A stretch of 64,000 nucleotides of DNA from Solen grandis (GCA_021229015.1 CM037788.1:43006196-43070195); one strand, 5' to 3'; shown: positions 36,401 to 47,589, counted from the first letter of the stretch. The notes: generated from the letters alone by a model not told the origin. Numbers and translations: made by a program.

Positions 36401-36500
36401 NNNNNNNNNNNNNNNNNNNNNNNNNNNNNNNNNNNNNNNNNNNNNNNNNNNNNNNNNNNNNNNNNNNNNNNNNNNNNNNNNNNNNNNNNNNNNNNNNNNN
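36401..36500. other. Assembly gap (100 N)
   Basis: Exactly 100 N, the usual placeholder for a gap of unknown length. It lies 485 bases beyond the last clear CCP exon, so missing exons are possible. Confidence 0.99.
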
Positions 36501-36643
36501 CTAAAATCATAGTTATTTCATGAAACATTTGTATATATTCATATGGCTGGACTTAGTTGTATTTATTTCTTTTTTATAAACATGAAGATGCCAGATGATT
36601 AAAACAACGCAACATAAAACTTACAATGATAGATAAAGATAGC

Positions 36644-36770
36644 TATGAAACTACCTACCACCAGAAGGACAACAACTGCGTATGCGAACGTATAGCATTG
36701 TTGTCTCATACGCTCGCATACATAAGTGCCATACACTTGAGTCTGACGGCCCAACCAATGGCATACATAT
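36644..36770 (-). pseudogene. Possible decayed exon end beyond the type C array
   Basis: The motif AACTACCTACCA at about 36649-36660, which is the donor side of every type C exon, recurs here in front of intron sequence resembling that of the array. The stretch between does not keep the CCP cysteine pattern and contains an imperfect inverted repeat (GCGTATGCG against CGCTCGCATAC, about 36679-36722). I read it as a broken or rearranged sixth copy; it may be chance. Confidence 0.3.
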
Positions 36771-36985
36771 CAGTTTATACATGTGTGTGCTTAGATATCG
36801 CCCTGCACATCAATGATTATGTTTAATTTACACGATTCGTATCAGAGAAATATCTTAAAGAAGTGCGACGATTTTTGTTGGATTCTTATATAACCTTTTT
36901 TTCTTTCCTTATCAATTATGCTCAAATATTGCGTATTTTTGGATAAAAATAATAACAAATATGATAAAGCTGTAAAACTACCTAC

Positions 36986-37126
36986 CAGCAGAACAACTAG
37001 ACGGGGACCAGTTTCCGTCGTTTCCACATGTGAGAGTTTCAGATCCAGCAGTACAGGTGGCCGTAGCGCCAACCGCAGAGTCGCCACTCGAGTCGAGTGA
37101 ACTGCCGGCAGGGGGGTTGCCACATA
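36986..37126 (-). CDS. Exon 16: short CCP module, type C copy 5, last clear exon
   Basis: A 141-nt phase 1-1 exon. The first codon across the junction gives Val instead of Gly before the first cysteine, and the variable stretch is GDSAVGAT. It is followed by the same short intron type as the exon at 39292. The gene should continue beyond it, because it ends in phase 1 without a stop. Confidence 0.87.
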
Positions 37127-37597
37127 CTAAAATATTTGAAAGAAAATGCTTGTTTAATAAACATGCAAAGGACTTTTTTCACTGCTCATATCAGATAAAT
37201 ACCTTGATCGCAACTAGGTACTATCCATTATGCATCGGCTTAGGTTTATACATGTGTGTGCTTAGATATCGCCCTGCACATCCATGATTTTGTTTGATCT
37301 ATACTGTTCGTATCAGAGAAATATCTTAAAGAAGTGCGACGTTGGGACTCCTGGAAACTAGATGTAAGAATCCCAGTTTGTTCTTTCGTTAACTGCATGT
37401 TCCAATGCGATAGCTGTTGTAATTTCTCAATTTCACGCAATATCCCGTCTCCTTTTTTGTTGTCCAGTAATTTTCACCACCTTCTGCAGTTAGTTAATAA
37501 AGATATTTGCTGTATTCTTATGGTACCCTTTTTTTTCTTTCCTGATCAATTTTGTTAAAAATAATAACTAATTTGATAAAGCTGTAAAACTACCTAC

Positions 37598-37738
37598 CAG
37601 CAGAACAACTAGACGGGGACCAGTTTCCGTCGTTTCCACATGTGAGAGTTTCAGATCCAGCAGTACAGGTGGCCGTAGCGCCAATCCTAGAGTTGCCACT
37701 CGAGTCGAGTGAACTGCCGGCAGGGGGGTTGCCACATC
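37598..37738 (-). CDS. Exon 15: short CCP module, type C copy 4
   Basis: A 141-nt phase 1-1 exon with variable stretch GNSRIGAT, again nearly identical to copies 2 and 3. Confidence 0.88.
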
Positions 37739-38208
37739 CTAAAATATTTGAAAGAAAATGCTTGTTTAATTAACATGCAAAGGACTTTTTTCACTGCTCA
37801 TATCAGATAAATACCTTGATCGCAATTAGGTACTATCCATTATGCATCGGCCTAGGTTTATACATGTGTGTGCTTAGATATCGCCCTACACATCCATGAT
37901 TTTGTTTGATCTATACTGTTCGTATCAGAGAAATATCTTAAAGAAGTTCGTCGTTGGGACCCCTGGAAACCAGATGTAAGAATCCCAGTTTGTTCTTTCG
38001 TTAACTGCATGTTCCAATGCGATAGCTGTTGTTATTTCTCAATTTCACGCAATGTCCCGTCTCCTTTTTTCGTTGTCCAGTAATTTTCACCACCTTCTGC
38101 AGTTAGTTAATTTAGATGTTTACTAGATTCTTATGGTACCTTTTTTTTCTTTCCTTATCAATTTTGTTAAAATAATAACTAACTTGATAAAGCTGTAAAA
38201 CTACCTAC

Positions 38209-38349
38209 CAGCAGAACAACTAGACGGGGACCAGTTTCCGTCGTTTCCACATGTGAGAGTTTCAGATCCAGCAGTACAGGTGGCCGTAGCGCCAATCCTA
38301 GAGTTGCCACTCGAGTCGAGTGAACTGCCGGCAGGGGGGTTGCCACATC
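38209..38349 (-). CDS. Exon 14: short CCP module, type C copy 3
   Basis: A 141-nt phase 1-1 exon; the protein is identical to the copy at 38821. Flanking introns are also nearly identical, which points to recent duplication or gene conversion. Confidence 0.88.
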
Positions 38350-38820
38350 CTAAAATATTAGAAAGAAAATGCTTGTTTAATAAACATGCCAAAGGACTTT
38401 TTTTCACTGCTCATATCAGATAAATACCTTGATCGCAACTAGGTACTATCCATTATGCATCGGCTTAGGTTTATACATGTGTGTGCTTAGATATCGGCCT
38501 GCACATCTATGATTTTGTTTGATCTATACTGTTCGTATCAGAGAAATATCTTAAAGAAGTGCGACGTTGGGACCCCTGGAAACCAGATGTAAGAATCCCA
38601 GTTTGTTCTTTCGTTAACTGCATGTTCCAATGCGATAGCTGTTGTTATTTCTCAATTTCACGCAATGTCCCGTCTCCTTTTTTGTTGTCCAGTAATTTTC
38701 ACCACCTTCTGCAGTTAGTTAATAAAGATATTTGCTGGATTCTTATGGTACCTTTTTTTCTTTCCTTATCAATTTTGTTAAAAATAATAACTAATTTGAT
38801 AAAGCTGTAAAACTACCTAC

Positions 38821-38961
38821 CAGCAGAACAACTAGATGGGGACCAGTTTCCGTCGTTTCCACATGTGAGAGTTTCAGATCCAGCAGTACAGGTGGCCGTA
38901 GCGCCAATCCTAGAGTTGCCACTCGAGTCGAGTGAACTGCCGGCAGGGGGGTTGCCACATC
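38821..38961 (-). CDS. Exon 13: short CCP module, type C copy 2
   Basis: A 141-nt phase 1-1 exon with the same splice sites as the other type C copies. The variable stretch is GNSRIGAT. It is part of the ~611-bp tandem exon-intron array. Confidence 0.88.
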
Positions 38962-39291
38962 CTAAAATATTTGAAAGAAAATGCTTGTTTAATAAACATG
39001 CCAAGGACTTTTTTTCACTGCTCATATCAGATAAATACCTTGATCGCAACTAGGTACTATCCATTATGCATCGGCCTAGGTTTATACGTGTGTGCTTAGA
39101 CATCGCTCTGAACATCTATGATTTTGTTTCATTTACACGATTCGTATCAGAGAAATATCTTAAATAAGTTCGACGATATTTGTTGGATTCTCATAGTACC
39201 TTTTTTTCCTTACCTTATTAATTATGCTCAAATATTGCGCATTTTTGTAATAAAATAATAACAAATATGATAAAGCTGTAAAACTACCTAC

Positions 39292-39432
39292 CAGCAGAAC
39301 AACTAGACGGGGACCAGTTTCCGTCGTTTCCACATGTGAGAGTTTCAGATCCAGCAGTACAGGTGGCCGAAGCGCCAAAACTAGAGTCGCCACTCGAATC
39401 GAGTGAACTGCCGGCAGGGGGGTTGCCACATC
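39292..39432 (-). CDS. Exon 12: short CCP module, type C copy 1
   Basis: A 141-nt phase 1-1 exon with acceptor ATTTTAG and donor GTAGGTAG. The 47 residues begin GCGNPPAGSS and carry four cysteines with Trp in GNWSPSSC, a compact CCP. The variable stretch reads GDSSFGAS. This exon is followed by the shorter intron type, shared only with the exon at 36986. Confidence 0.88.
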
Positions 39433-40680
39433 CTAAAATATTTGAAAGAAAATTCTATTCTGATTTTAGTATGACTTGTTCTATTTTCATGAGATCATGT
39501 GTAGTTCTAAACGTACATAATCAAAACAATTACGGTCAGGTACATTCATGTATAGGATTAAATAACGTTAAACATAAAAAGGGCTCATAACTGAAAAATA
39601 CCTTGATCGGAACAAGGTACTTTCCATTATGCATCGGCTTACATGGCAAATGTATACATGTGTGGGCTTAGATTTCAGAATACATTTCTATGATTTTGTT
39701 TAATTTACACATTCCATATCAGAGAAATACTTTAAAGAAGTGCGAGGTTAGGACCCCTAGAAACCAGATGAAACCACCCTAGTTTGGTGTTTCAATTTAC
39801 ACTGTTCATATCAGAGAAATACTGTCAGGAAATTCGAGTTTGAGACCGCTTTCCCTGGTTTAACCACGCCAGTTGATCTTTTTGCCAAATGACCGTTTCT
39901 TGGATGTAGGTCTTGGTATTTCTCTCTTAAAAATTATGGCAGCTGGTTCACAAATGAATGTTTTCTACTCTACGTATAGGTTTGTGAAGTCTTTGTTTCT
40001 TTGACAAATAAACTCTCTAAGTGTAAGTCACATTGCACAAAGGAAAATGCCTTTTTCATTAAAAGCACTTTCGGTAAAATATTGAATATGATATCTCCTA
40101 TGCAATTACTTCCGATGCCATGTAGCACGTTCCTCAACATAACAATGCCAGGAAAATGTAACTTACATGAATGATGCAGTAGCACATCGTATTCATAAGC
40201 TACCTATATTTACAGGAATAATTCTGCAACATAACGCCGCCCCCCACCAACTACTACTAGTGATAATAACACCATAATTTTGTAGAATGTACCATCCTGT
40301 TAGCTCGCATACAGGTACCTCCCGGTTCCCATCAGTTTTGCATAACACAGGGTTATTCTTCGCAGTATGTTTTCTACACTACAGTATCATTGACATTTGG
40401 AAATGATCCACAACCTTTATTATTCAGAATTAAAAATGCTGCTGAAATATCTGATAAAAATTTAAAATGAATAACACGAAAAAACAACGTAACGTCGAAA
40501 TAAATTGTACCATACTTTCGGAAATAAAGAAACAACAACAATAACGAAGAAACTACAATCACTTCAAAAGGCATAAGCATGATTTTTTAATTTTGATTTA
40601 TAATATTATTTCATGTATCTAAAACCACTTTGATAATAATGTCGTGTTCTTGATGATTCAAATGAACAAAATCTACGAAC
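39433..40680 (-). other. Intron between exons 11 and 12, containing a dead CCP exon
   Basis: Holds the relic at 40297-40414. 39600-39730 and 39795-39830 repeat fragments of the type C array intron (TGTTCATATCAGAGAAATAC). Confidence 0.65.
40297..40414 (-). pseudogene. Relic of a type A CCP exon
   Basis: The 5' edge (AAAG then GTTGTGGATC) and the 3' edge (GTATGCGAGCTAACAG) align with the type A CCP exons at 42904 and 43999. The reading begins GCGSFPNVNDTVV and then meets TAG; a second stop follows. It is about 53 bases shorter than the intact exons, the conserved Trp codon has become Arg (GNR), and the donor GT is now GA. It is therefore a dead exon in the expected B-A order. It shows that the A/B alternation once continued for another unit. 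Confidence 0.72.
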
Positions 40681-40854
40681 CTGTCAACTCGCATTCAACA
40701 TTCTCCCACTCTCCACTGGCTGTACACAGGATGGTTAGTTTTGTCGCAGTATATTTGTCCTCACATAAAACCTCGGCCTCAGCTCCGAAAGTTGTATTAC
40801 CATTTTCATCTAATTCTATATCTCCATTGGCGATACTTGGGGGGGTCTCACAAT
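40681..40854 (-). CDS. Exon 11: CCP module, type B copy 3
   Basis: A 174-nt phase 1-1 exon, begins DCETPPSIANG. It has a T-rich acceptor tract ending in TTTCAG and donor GTTCGTAG. Four cysteines and Trp are present. The next exon downstream should be a type A copy, but only the relic at 40297-40414 is found. Confidence 0.9.
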
Positions 40855-41350
40855 CTGAAAAAAAAATTAAATGTGTTAACACTCTTGTTAGAAATTAAAT
40901 ATATAGAAAATTGGTATCCAATAGATGCAGCATAACATTAAATATTATATATCTGTAGGCGGCATGCTTAGTCACTAGCTGTACCTTAAGCGGTAAATAG
41001 CAAACAGTCTGTATCTCTGATTTTTGCACACAATTTTCATGTCCAATTACATTTGTGAAAAGTAAATGAGCCCGCGTAGACTATAAGCCAATACGAACAT
41101 TATCTTTAAGCAGGTGTGCATAAAAATAAATGTCGAAATCCGATTAAAAAGCTTACAGCTGATGCCGAAAAAAAAATCAAATTAGCAAACATGTCTGATA
41201 TCTCATCAGAAAAAATGAACACAAAGACTTTTAGTTGACATCAGCATGAATAATTTTGTGATTTTTAACTTTATTTCACGTGTTTTATTTCCCCACTATT
41301 CCTACTTTTACTACTTCTGCTATTCATAAAAAAAATGAATAGTATTAATA

Positions 41351-42861
41351 ACAAGAGGGCCATGATGGCCCTGAATCGCTCACCTGAGTACCATTGCTTC
41401 AACTGATGTCAAGGTTTTTAAACAGACAAGGATTCTGATATAACTTAATCTAAAACATTTTACCCCTGACAATACTACACACCAAATATCTAAGCAATGC
41501 GCCACATGGTTTCAGAGAAGACTTGGGTGCAGGGTCATTTATCACCGTAGGACCAAGACTTTGAAAATCTTTGTAATGAACCATTAGATGCTACTACATA
41601 CCAAAAATCTTAGCTCTAGGCCTTATTGATTCATAGAAGAAGATTTTTTAAGATTTTCCTATATAACTCTATGTAAAACAAGTGACCCCTGGTGCGGGGT
41701 CATTTATAACCGTAGGGCTATGATTTGTACAATCTTGGCGGTGGCCCATAAGATGATGCTTCATACCAAATATCTAAGCTCTAGGCCTTATGGATTCATG
41801 GAAAAAGATTTTTTAAGATTTTCCTATATAACTCTATGTAAAACAAGTGACCCCTGGTGCGGGGTCATTTATAACCGTAGGGCTATGATTTGTACAATCT
41901 TGGTGGTGGCCCATAAGTTGATGCTTCATACCAAATATCTAAGCTCTAGGCATTATGGATTCATGGAAGAAGATTTTTTAAGATTTTCCTATATAACTCG
42001 ATGTAAAACAAGTGACCCCTGGTGCGGGGTCATTTATAACCGTAGGGCTATGATTTGTACAATCTTGGTGGTGGCCCATAAGTTGATGCTTCATACCAAA
42101 TATCTAAGCTCTAGGCATTATGGATTCATGGAAAAAGATTTTTTAAGATTTTCCTATATAACTCTATGTAAAACAAGTGACCCCTGGTGCGGGGTCATTT
42201 ATAACCGTAGGGCTATGATTTGTACAATCTTGGTGTGGCCCATAAGTTGATGCTTCATACCAAATATCTAAGCTCTAGGCATTATGGATTCATGGAAGAA
42301 GATTTTTTAAGATTTTCCTATATAACTCGATGTAAAACAAGTGACCCCTGGTGCGGGGTCATTTATCCTCATAGGGCTATGATTTGTACAATCTTGGTAG
42401 TGGCCCATAAGATGATGCTACATACCAAATATCTAAGCTCTAGGCATAATGGATTAATAGAAGAAGAATTTTTAAGATTTTCCTATATAACTCTATGTAA
42501 AACAAGTGACCCCTGGTGCGGGGTCTTTTATCACCATTGGGCTATGATTTGTACAATCTTGGTTGGCATCCACTAGACAATGCTTCACATTAAATATCTA
42601 AGCTCTAGACCCTGCAGTTTTGCAGAAGAAGATTTTTAAAGTTTGCATTTTATAATCTATTTTTAGCTCCTGTGACCTAATTATGCAATGGACTTTAGTA
42701 GAGCTTCATCCAAGGAACATTCCTGCAAAATATTTTTCAAATTGGCCAAGCCGTTAAGGAGGAGATATTGTTTGAAGCAATTGTTGACGCACGGACGACG
42801 GACGCCGGACAAAAGGCGATCAGAAAAGCTCATCTTGAGCACGTTGTGCTCATGTGAGCTA
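41351..42861 (+). mobile_element. Helitron-like (HINE type) non-autonomous element with 165-bp core repeats
   Basis: It starts ACAAGAGGGCCATGATGGCC, a GGGCCATGATGGCCC palindrome. It ends with hairpin TGAGCAC-GTT-GTGCTCA (about 42837-42853) then GTGAGCTA, adjoining AT. Short subterminal inverted repeats (GCTCACCTGAG near the left end, CTCATGTGAGC near the right) are present, with no terminal inverted repeats. The sister intron at about 43927-43975 is the empty site and shows no target duplication beyond an ambiguous TA. Elements of this build, with ~160-bp internal satellites, are known in bivalves. There is no transposase or helicase. Confidence 0.7.
41660..42580 (+). repeat. 165-bp tandem repeat core of the Helitron-like element
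   Basis: The landmark GTGACCCCTGGTGCGGGGTC occurs at 41682, 41847, 42012, 42177, 42341 and 42506, so spacings are 164-165 bases. Because 165 is divisible by three, one frame stays open for 176 codons (41720-42250) and reads as a ~55-residue repeat. One single-base loss shifts it near 42230, after which it remains open to 42576. I treat it as non-coding. Confidence 0.85.
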
Positions 42862-42903
42862 ATAACGTACGTTTGTAAATACAACTGAACGCAATTTACC
42901 AAC

Positions 42904-43074
42904 CTACTGGCTCGCATATCGGTTGCTGCCAGGTCCCATCGTTATTGCATATTATCGGGTTTATCGAGGGGGTAAATCCGTCAGGACATCCAACATTCAC
43001 CGTAGTCCCGAATGTTGTGGTTGCAGGGGCAGTGAACGTTACAGCACTATCGATAATGTCTAATGTACCACAAC
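42904..43074 (-). CDS. Exon 10: CCP module, type A copy 2
   Basis: A 171-nt phase 1-1 exon with intact acceptor and donor, almost identical to the exon at 43999-44169. The Helitron-like element begins 43 bases beyond its donor, in the downstream intron. Confidence 0.9.
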
Positions 43075-43283
43075 CTGTAACATTTTTGGTAAACATTTCT
43101 GATAAAATGCATATATTAAGAAGTGTAAGTATGATTTAGGGTTCATTTCATCGTGGTATAATGGATTAATTTTTGATTCATATAAATCTATTTTTATGTC
43201 GTACCTTTAGCCACTAAATTACACTAACCACTTTGATAATAATACCGTGTTCTTGATGATTCAAATGAACAAAATCTACGAAC

Positions 43284-43457
43284 CTGTCAACTCGCATTCA
43301 ACATTTTCCCACTCTCCACTGGCTGTACACAGGATGGTTAGTTTTGTCGCAGTATATTTGTCTTCACATAAAACCTCGGCCTCAGCTCCGAAAGTTGTAT
43401 TACCATTTTCATCTAATTCTATATCTCCATTGGCGATACTTGGGGGGGTATCACAAT
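43284..43457 (-). CDS. Exon 9: CCP module, type B copy 2 (altered splice acceptor tract)
   Basis: A 174-nt phase 1-1 exon, nearly identical to its sisters and begins DCDTPPSIANG. Its reading frame is intact. The tract before the acceptor AG reads as a run of A on the coding strand instead of the T-run present in the two sister copies, so its splicing may be weakened. This could also be a local assembly error. Confidence 0.82.
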
Positions 43458-43998
43458 CTGAATTTTTTTTTTTTAAATGTGTTAACACTCTTGTTAGAAA
43501 TTAAATATATAGAAATTTGGTATCCAATAGATGCAGCATAACATTAAATATTATATATCTGTAGGCGGCATGCTTAGTCACTAGCTGTACCTTAAGCGAT
43601 AAATAGCAAACAGTCTGTATCTCTGATTTTTGCGCACAATTTTCATGTCCAATTACATTTGTGAAAAGTAAATAAGCCCGCGTAGACTATAAGCCAATAC
43701 GAACATTATCTTTAAGCAGGTGTGCATAAAAATAAATGTCGAAATCCGATTAAAAAGCATACAGCTGATGCCGAAAAAAAAAATCAAATTAGCAAACATG
43801 TCTGATATCTCATCTGAAAAAAATGAACATAAAGACTTTTAGTTGACATCAGCATGAATATTTTTGTGATTTTTAACTTTATTTCACGTATTTTATTTCC
43901 CCACTATTACTACTTTTACTTCTACTGCTATTAAAAAAAAATGAATTGTATTAATAATAACGTACGTTTGTAAATACAACTGAACGCAATTTACCAAC

Positions 43999-44169
43999 CT
44001 ACTGGCTCGCATATCGGTTGCTGCCAGGTCCCATCGTTATTGCATGTTATCGGGTTTATCGAGGGGGTAAATCCGTCAGGACATCCAACATTCACCGTAG
44101 TCCCGAATGTTGTGGTTGCAGGGGCAGTGAACGTTACAGCACTATCGATAATGTCTAATGTACCACAAC
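43999..44169 (-). CDS. Exon 8: CCP module, type A copy 1
   Basis: A 171-nt phase 1-1 exon with acceptor TGTTACAG and donor GTTGGTAA. It starts GCGTLDIIDS and has four cysteines (CGT, VGCPDGF, ITC, TWQQPIC). It differs from the exon at 42904-43074 by a single residue (PIT against PII). Confidence 0.9.
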
Positions 44170-44378
44170 CTGTAACATTTTTGGTAAACATTTCTGATAA
44201 AATGCATATATTAAGAAGTGTAAGTATGATTTAGGGTTCATTTCATCGTGGTATATTGGATTCATTTTTGATTCATATAAATCTATTTTTATGTTGTACC
44301 TTTAGTCACTAAATTACACTAACCACTTTGATAATAATACCGTGTTCTTGATGATTCAAATGAACAAAATCTACGAAC

Positions 44379-44552
44379 CTGTCAACTCGCATTCAACATT
44401 CTCCCACTCTCCACTGGCTGTACACAGGATGGTTAGTTTTGTCGCAGTATATTTGTCTTCACATAAAACCTCGGCCTCAGCTCCGAAAGTTGTATTACCA
44501 TTTTCATCTAATTCTATATCTCCATTGGCGATACTTGTGGGGGTCTCACAAT
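44379..44552 (-). CDS. Exon 7: CCP module, type B copy 1
   Basis: A 174-nt phase 1-1 exon. The acceptor tract is T-rich and ends in TTTTCAG; the donor is GTTCGTAG. The module starts DCETPTSIANG, shows C1 to C4 with VLCEDKY, ILC and GEWENVEC, and has the conserved Trp. It is almost identical to the exons at 43284-43457 and 40681-40854; here CETPTS replaces CETPPS or CDTPPS. Confidence 0.9.
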
Positions 44553-45782
44553 CTGAAAACAAAAAATATGTTAACACATCTCTTACAAATTACATAAATA
44601 GGAGCGAAAAGGTATCCAATAGATGCAGCATAACATTAAGCATTATATATATATATATGTAGGCGGCATGCTTAGTCACTAGCTGTACCTTAAGCGATAA
44701 ATAGCAAACAGTCTGTATCTCTGATTTTTGCGCACAATTTTCATGTCCAATTACAATTGTGAAAAGTAAATAAGCCCGCGTAGACTATAAGCTAATTCGA
44801 ACACTATCTTTAAGCAGGTGCACATAAAAATAAATGTCGAAATCCGGTTAAAATATTGGTCAATAGCAAAAGCATACAGCTGCCGCCGAAAAGAATCAAA
44901 ACAATTTGCAATGTCTGATTGATGCGGATAAAACACTTAAAAAGACATAAACATTTTTTTATTCTTTTTTTTTTTTTCGGTTGAGAATTACTGAAATTCA
45001 GATTTGACTTAACCTTTCTTCAGAAAATGAGATTTTATTGTTTTTGTTATTTTGATAATACATGTACATACGTTCAGCGTTCTTGAAATTTCGAACATAG
45101 CGTTATTTTCAAAACAGAATAAATGAATCAACGACTTGAAACAAAAGTACCGAAATAATTAAATAAGGCATTAGGCATTTAATGTTTTTATTTATTTGAT
45201 CTTGATATTAATAAGACTGCGATGTTACGGATTTCTGTGTTGTTTCCTGTTCGTTTCCTGTTCGTTGATTTATAATGCCGGCCATGAAAACTGCTAAAAT
45301 CATGATAACAATTAAATAAAAATCAAAACAAAACAAATATTATTAGTTCAAGCGTCACCATTATGATCAATGTCGATAAATTATTTCATCTCAATATTCC
45401 ATGCATTATTCTCACCAAATTAAAATGCATTTACAATTATGTATAATATTTATAAAATTTGTACTATTAGTTATACACCATCGACATCACAGAGGTATTG
45501 GTGACACAACTATACACTATCTATACATCTATTTTCTCGTAGTCATGTATTCATCAGAACACGTCGGAATGGTATTCGATTATGTTCTACATCGCATGAA
45601 TGTCAAGCAGATAAGATATCGTAAATTTGTTGATATATAGTAAGTAAGTAAATATTCTATAAAAGAGACATGTGTTTTACAAGTACAGTCAAAAAAAATG
45701 AGAAAAGGCAACAAAACAACCCGGCCCATGGACCTATAAGTCACTATCATAAATACCGGTATATATTTTGCATTACATGACC

Positions 45783-45807
45783 GTGTGTGTGTGTGTGTGT
45801 GTGTGGT
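45783..45807. repeat. (GT)n microsatellite
   Basis: About 12 GT repeats in intron 7-6. Confidence 0.95.
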
Positions 45808-47589
45808 GTGACTAAAAGCGGGTCTCAGCTTTTGTTTTTTGCGTGTATGTATAATTACGTATCATAATCAAAACATGTTATAAATATACACATTTACATA
45901 TCCGGACCACCTATTAATGAATATTGTTGGGTTGGTGGGGGGGATCGTGCATGAATATTGCTTATAATGTGACGTCTGAATATTGAATCCGATTAATATT
46001 TTAGTTAATGTGCTTTTAACTTTAATAATGTTACATTGCATGCATTATACTCAAGGGCTTAAACAATGCCTCTCCCTCGAAAAATGTCGAATACTTTATT
46101 TCGTATTTTTCAATCTATAAAAATAATTTTAAGTCCTCGAGTATATTTCAGGCAATATGACATAATTAAAGTTAAAAATGCACGCGTACTACATGAGATG
46201 AATATCTGCTTAATCGGCATCATTTCGGTGCATGTGGTTGAAGCATTGTATCACTTATGCGACAGATCACGTGAATTAAGCCCATACATCGAACATTTTA
46301 ACTGACATATGTCATGGAAAGTACGAGACTCTGTATATATTGTCTTTATACTGGTAACCATTACATAAAGGAGGGACATGTCTACTTATCTACTAATCCC
46401 AATTTGCAATGTTCTACTTGACTTATTCGTCCATGTCCCCAAACACGTCTTTAAAACGCGGCGTCAGTATGGAATAGGTTTTATTTATGCCAATGGAGCC
46501 GCATTATCAGAACAGGGAGCAGCCACTGTTATTATTGTAAAATAAAAACATGTAATATGTATAAGTAAAAGAAATACTTTTTGAATCATTTACTAACTTT
46601 AACTAATGAAGATAAATAACAAGGTTCAAAATATGCAAGTCTTCAATCCTTATTAAGAAGAAACTGGGCACATATAATGTGTATCTGATGACAACGGGTT
46701 TTAAAACTTGGTTAACGTACCTTGCAAGCAACCCTATTCATTAAAGCTCAGAATTTATTTTTCAAAGATGTTTTTGAGATCTTAAAATATTCAGTATTAA
46801 GATACAATCCATCAACTTGAAAACTCCATGAAAAAGCAGTTTAATATAAGTATTACAGCATAACGTAGAATGTGTAGAAACATATAAACACTATACATAT
46901 GGCCGTAGCGGACATGTTTAATTTACGGCCCCAGGCACAATCTGCGGTCCCAGTATGTATAGTGCTTGAAATGGGTAAATTTAACTAAACATTACACAGT
47001 TTATCCTGTAAAGCCTTGTGAATATATATTTGATACAGATCATCAATACAAAAAGCATGCCATACTCCTACGTCACGCTACATTATCAAGGGAAGTAGAT
47101 TGTTAATTAATACTGGGACTTGTATCTAATTACCTTACCAGATAAAAACTTGTGCTGAATTTTTCATCATCATTGCCCTTGTTCTTGCTGCTGCTGCTGC
47201 TTCTGATGATGTTTTTTTTTTACATTGACATTAATGCCGCCTTTGTAGCTTACTGGAAATTTCATGCATCTTTCAGCCCCTAACTTTTCCAAAAATTATA
47301 TAAGAAATTAATTACCTGTTGTAAAATATATCTTCATTGATCTATAGATTAGTTAATCTATGTCATCTTAAATCATCTTAAGTCATCATCACATAATGTG
47401 TCTATTATAATTAAAGTATTTTCTGTACATTTTTGTTCAATATTTCTGAATAATCTGATAATATAAGTTTGTATGTTGTTTTTGGACCTTTCCTGTATGA
47501 CTTTGCTTTTTTTAAGTCGTGCTTCAAAAACATGCGCGGCATCTTTGATGCTTGGCATCAAAATTTGTCTTGTTTGTTTGAGTACTTTA

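Larger units (their letters stand above)
36770..39291 (-). repeat. Tandem exon-intron array (five type C CCP units)
   Basis: Exon ends at 36986, 37598, 38209, 38821 and 39292 give spacings of 612, 611, 612 and 471 bases. Introns after 37598, 38209 and 38821 share one long form, which contains the CCAGTTTGTTCTTTCG motif. Those after 36986 and 39292 share another form (GCTCAAATATTGCG). Exon sequence variants follow the intron type, so the unit of duplication spans exon plus downstream intron. Confidence 0.88.
40605..44930 (-). repeat. Tandem duplication of a two-exon (type B plus type A) CCP block
   Basis: The block of exon B, intron, exon A, intron starting near 43229 (about 1.1 kb) repeats from about 40625. 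That copy is enlarged to about 2.6 kb by the element at 41351-42861. A third, partial block begins at 44323. Intronic sequence (for example GTAGGCGGCATGCTTAGTC at 40956, 43562 and 44660) is nearly identical between copies. Confidence 0.88.

Noticed and set aside
37030..37287. Plus-strand frames across the CCP exons (for example MRVSDPAVQVAVAP)
   Set aside because: They are antisense shadows of the type C exons; cysteine pattern, splice sites and phase all support the minus strand.
46066..46305. 79-codon plus-strand frame in the gene's intron
   Set aside because: No recognisable motif and opposite to the host gene; its length is within chance expectation.
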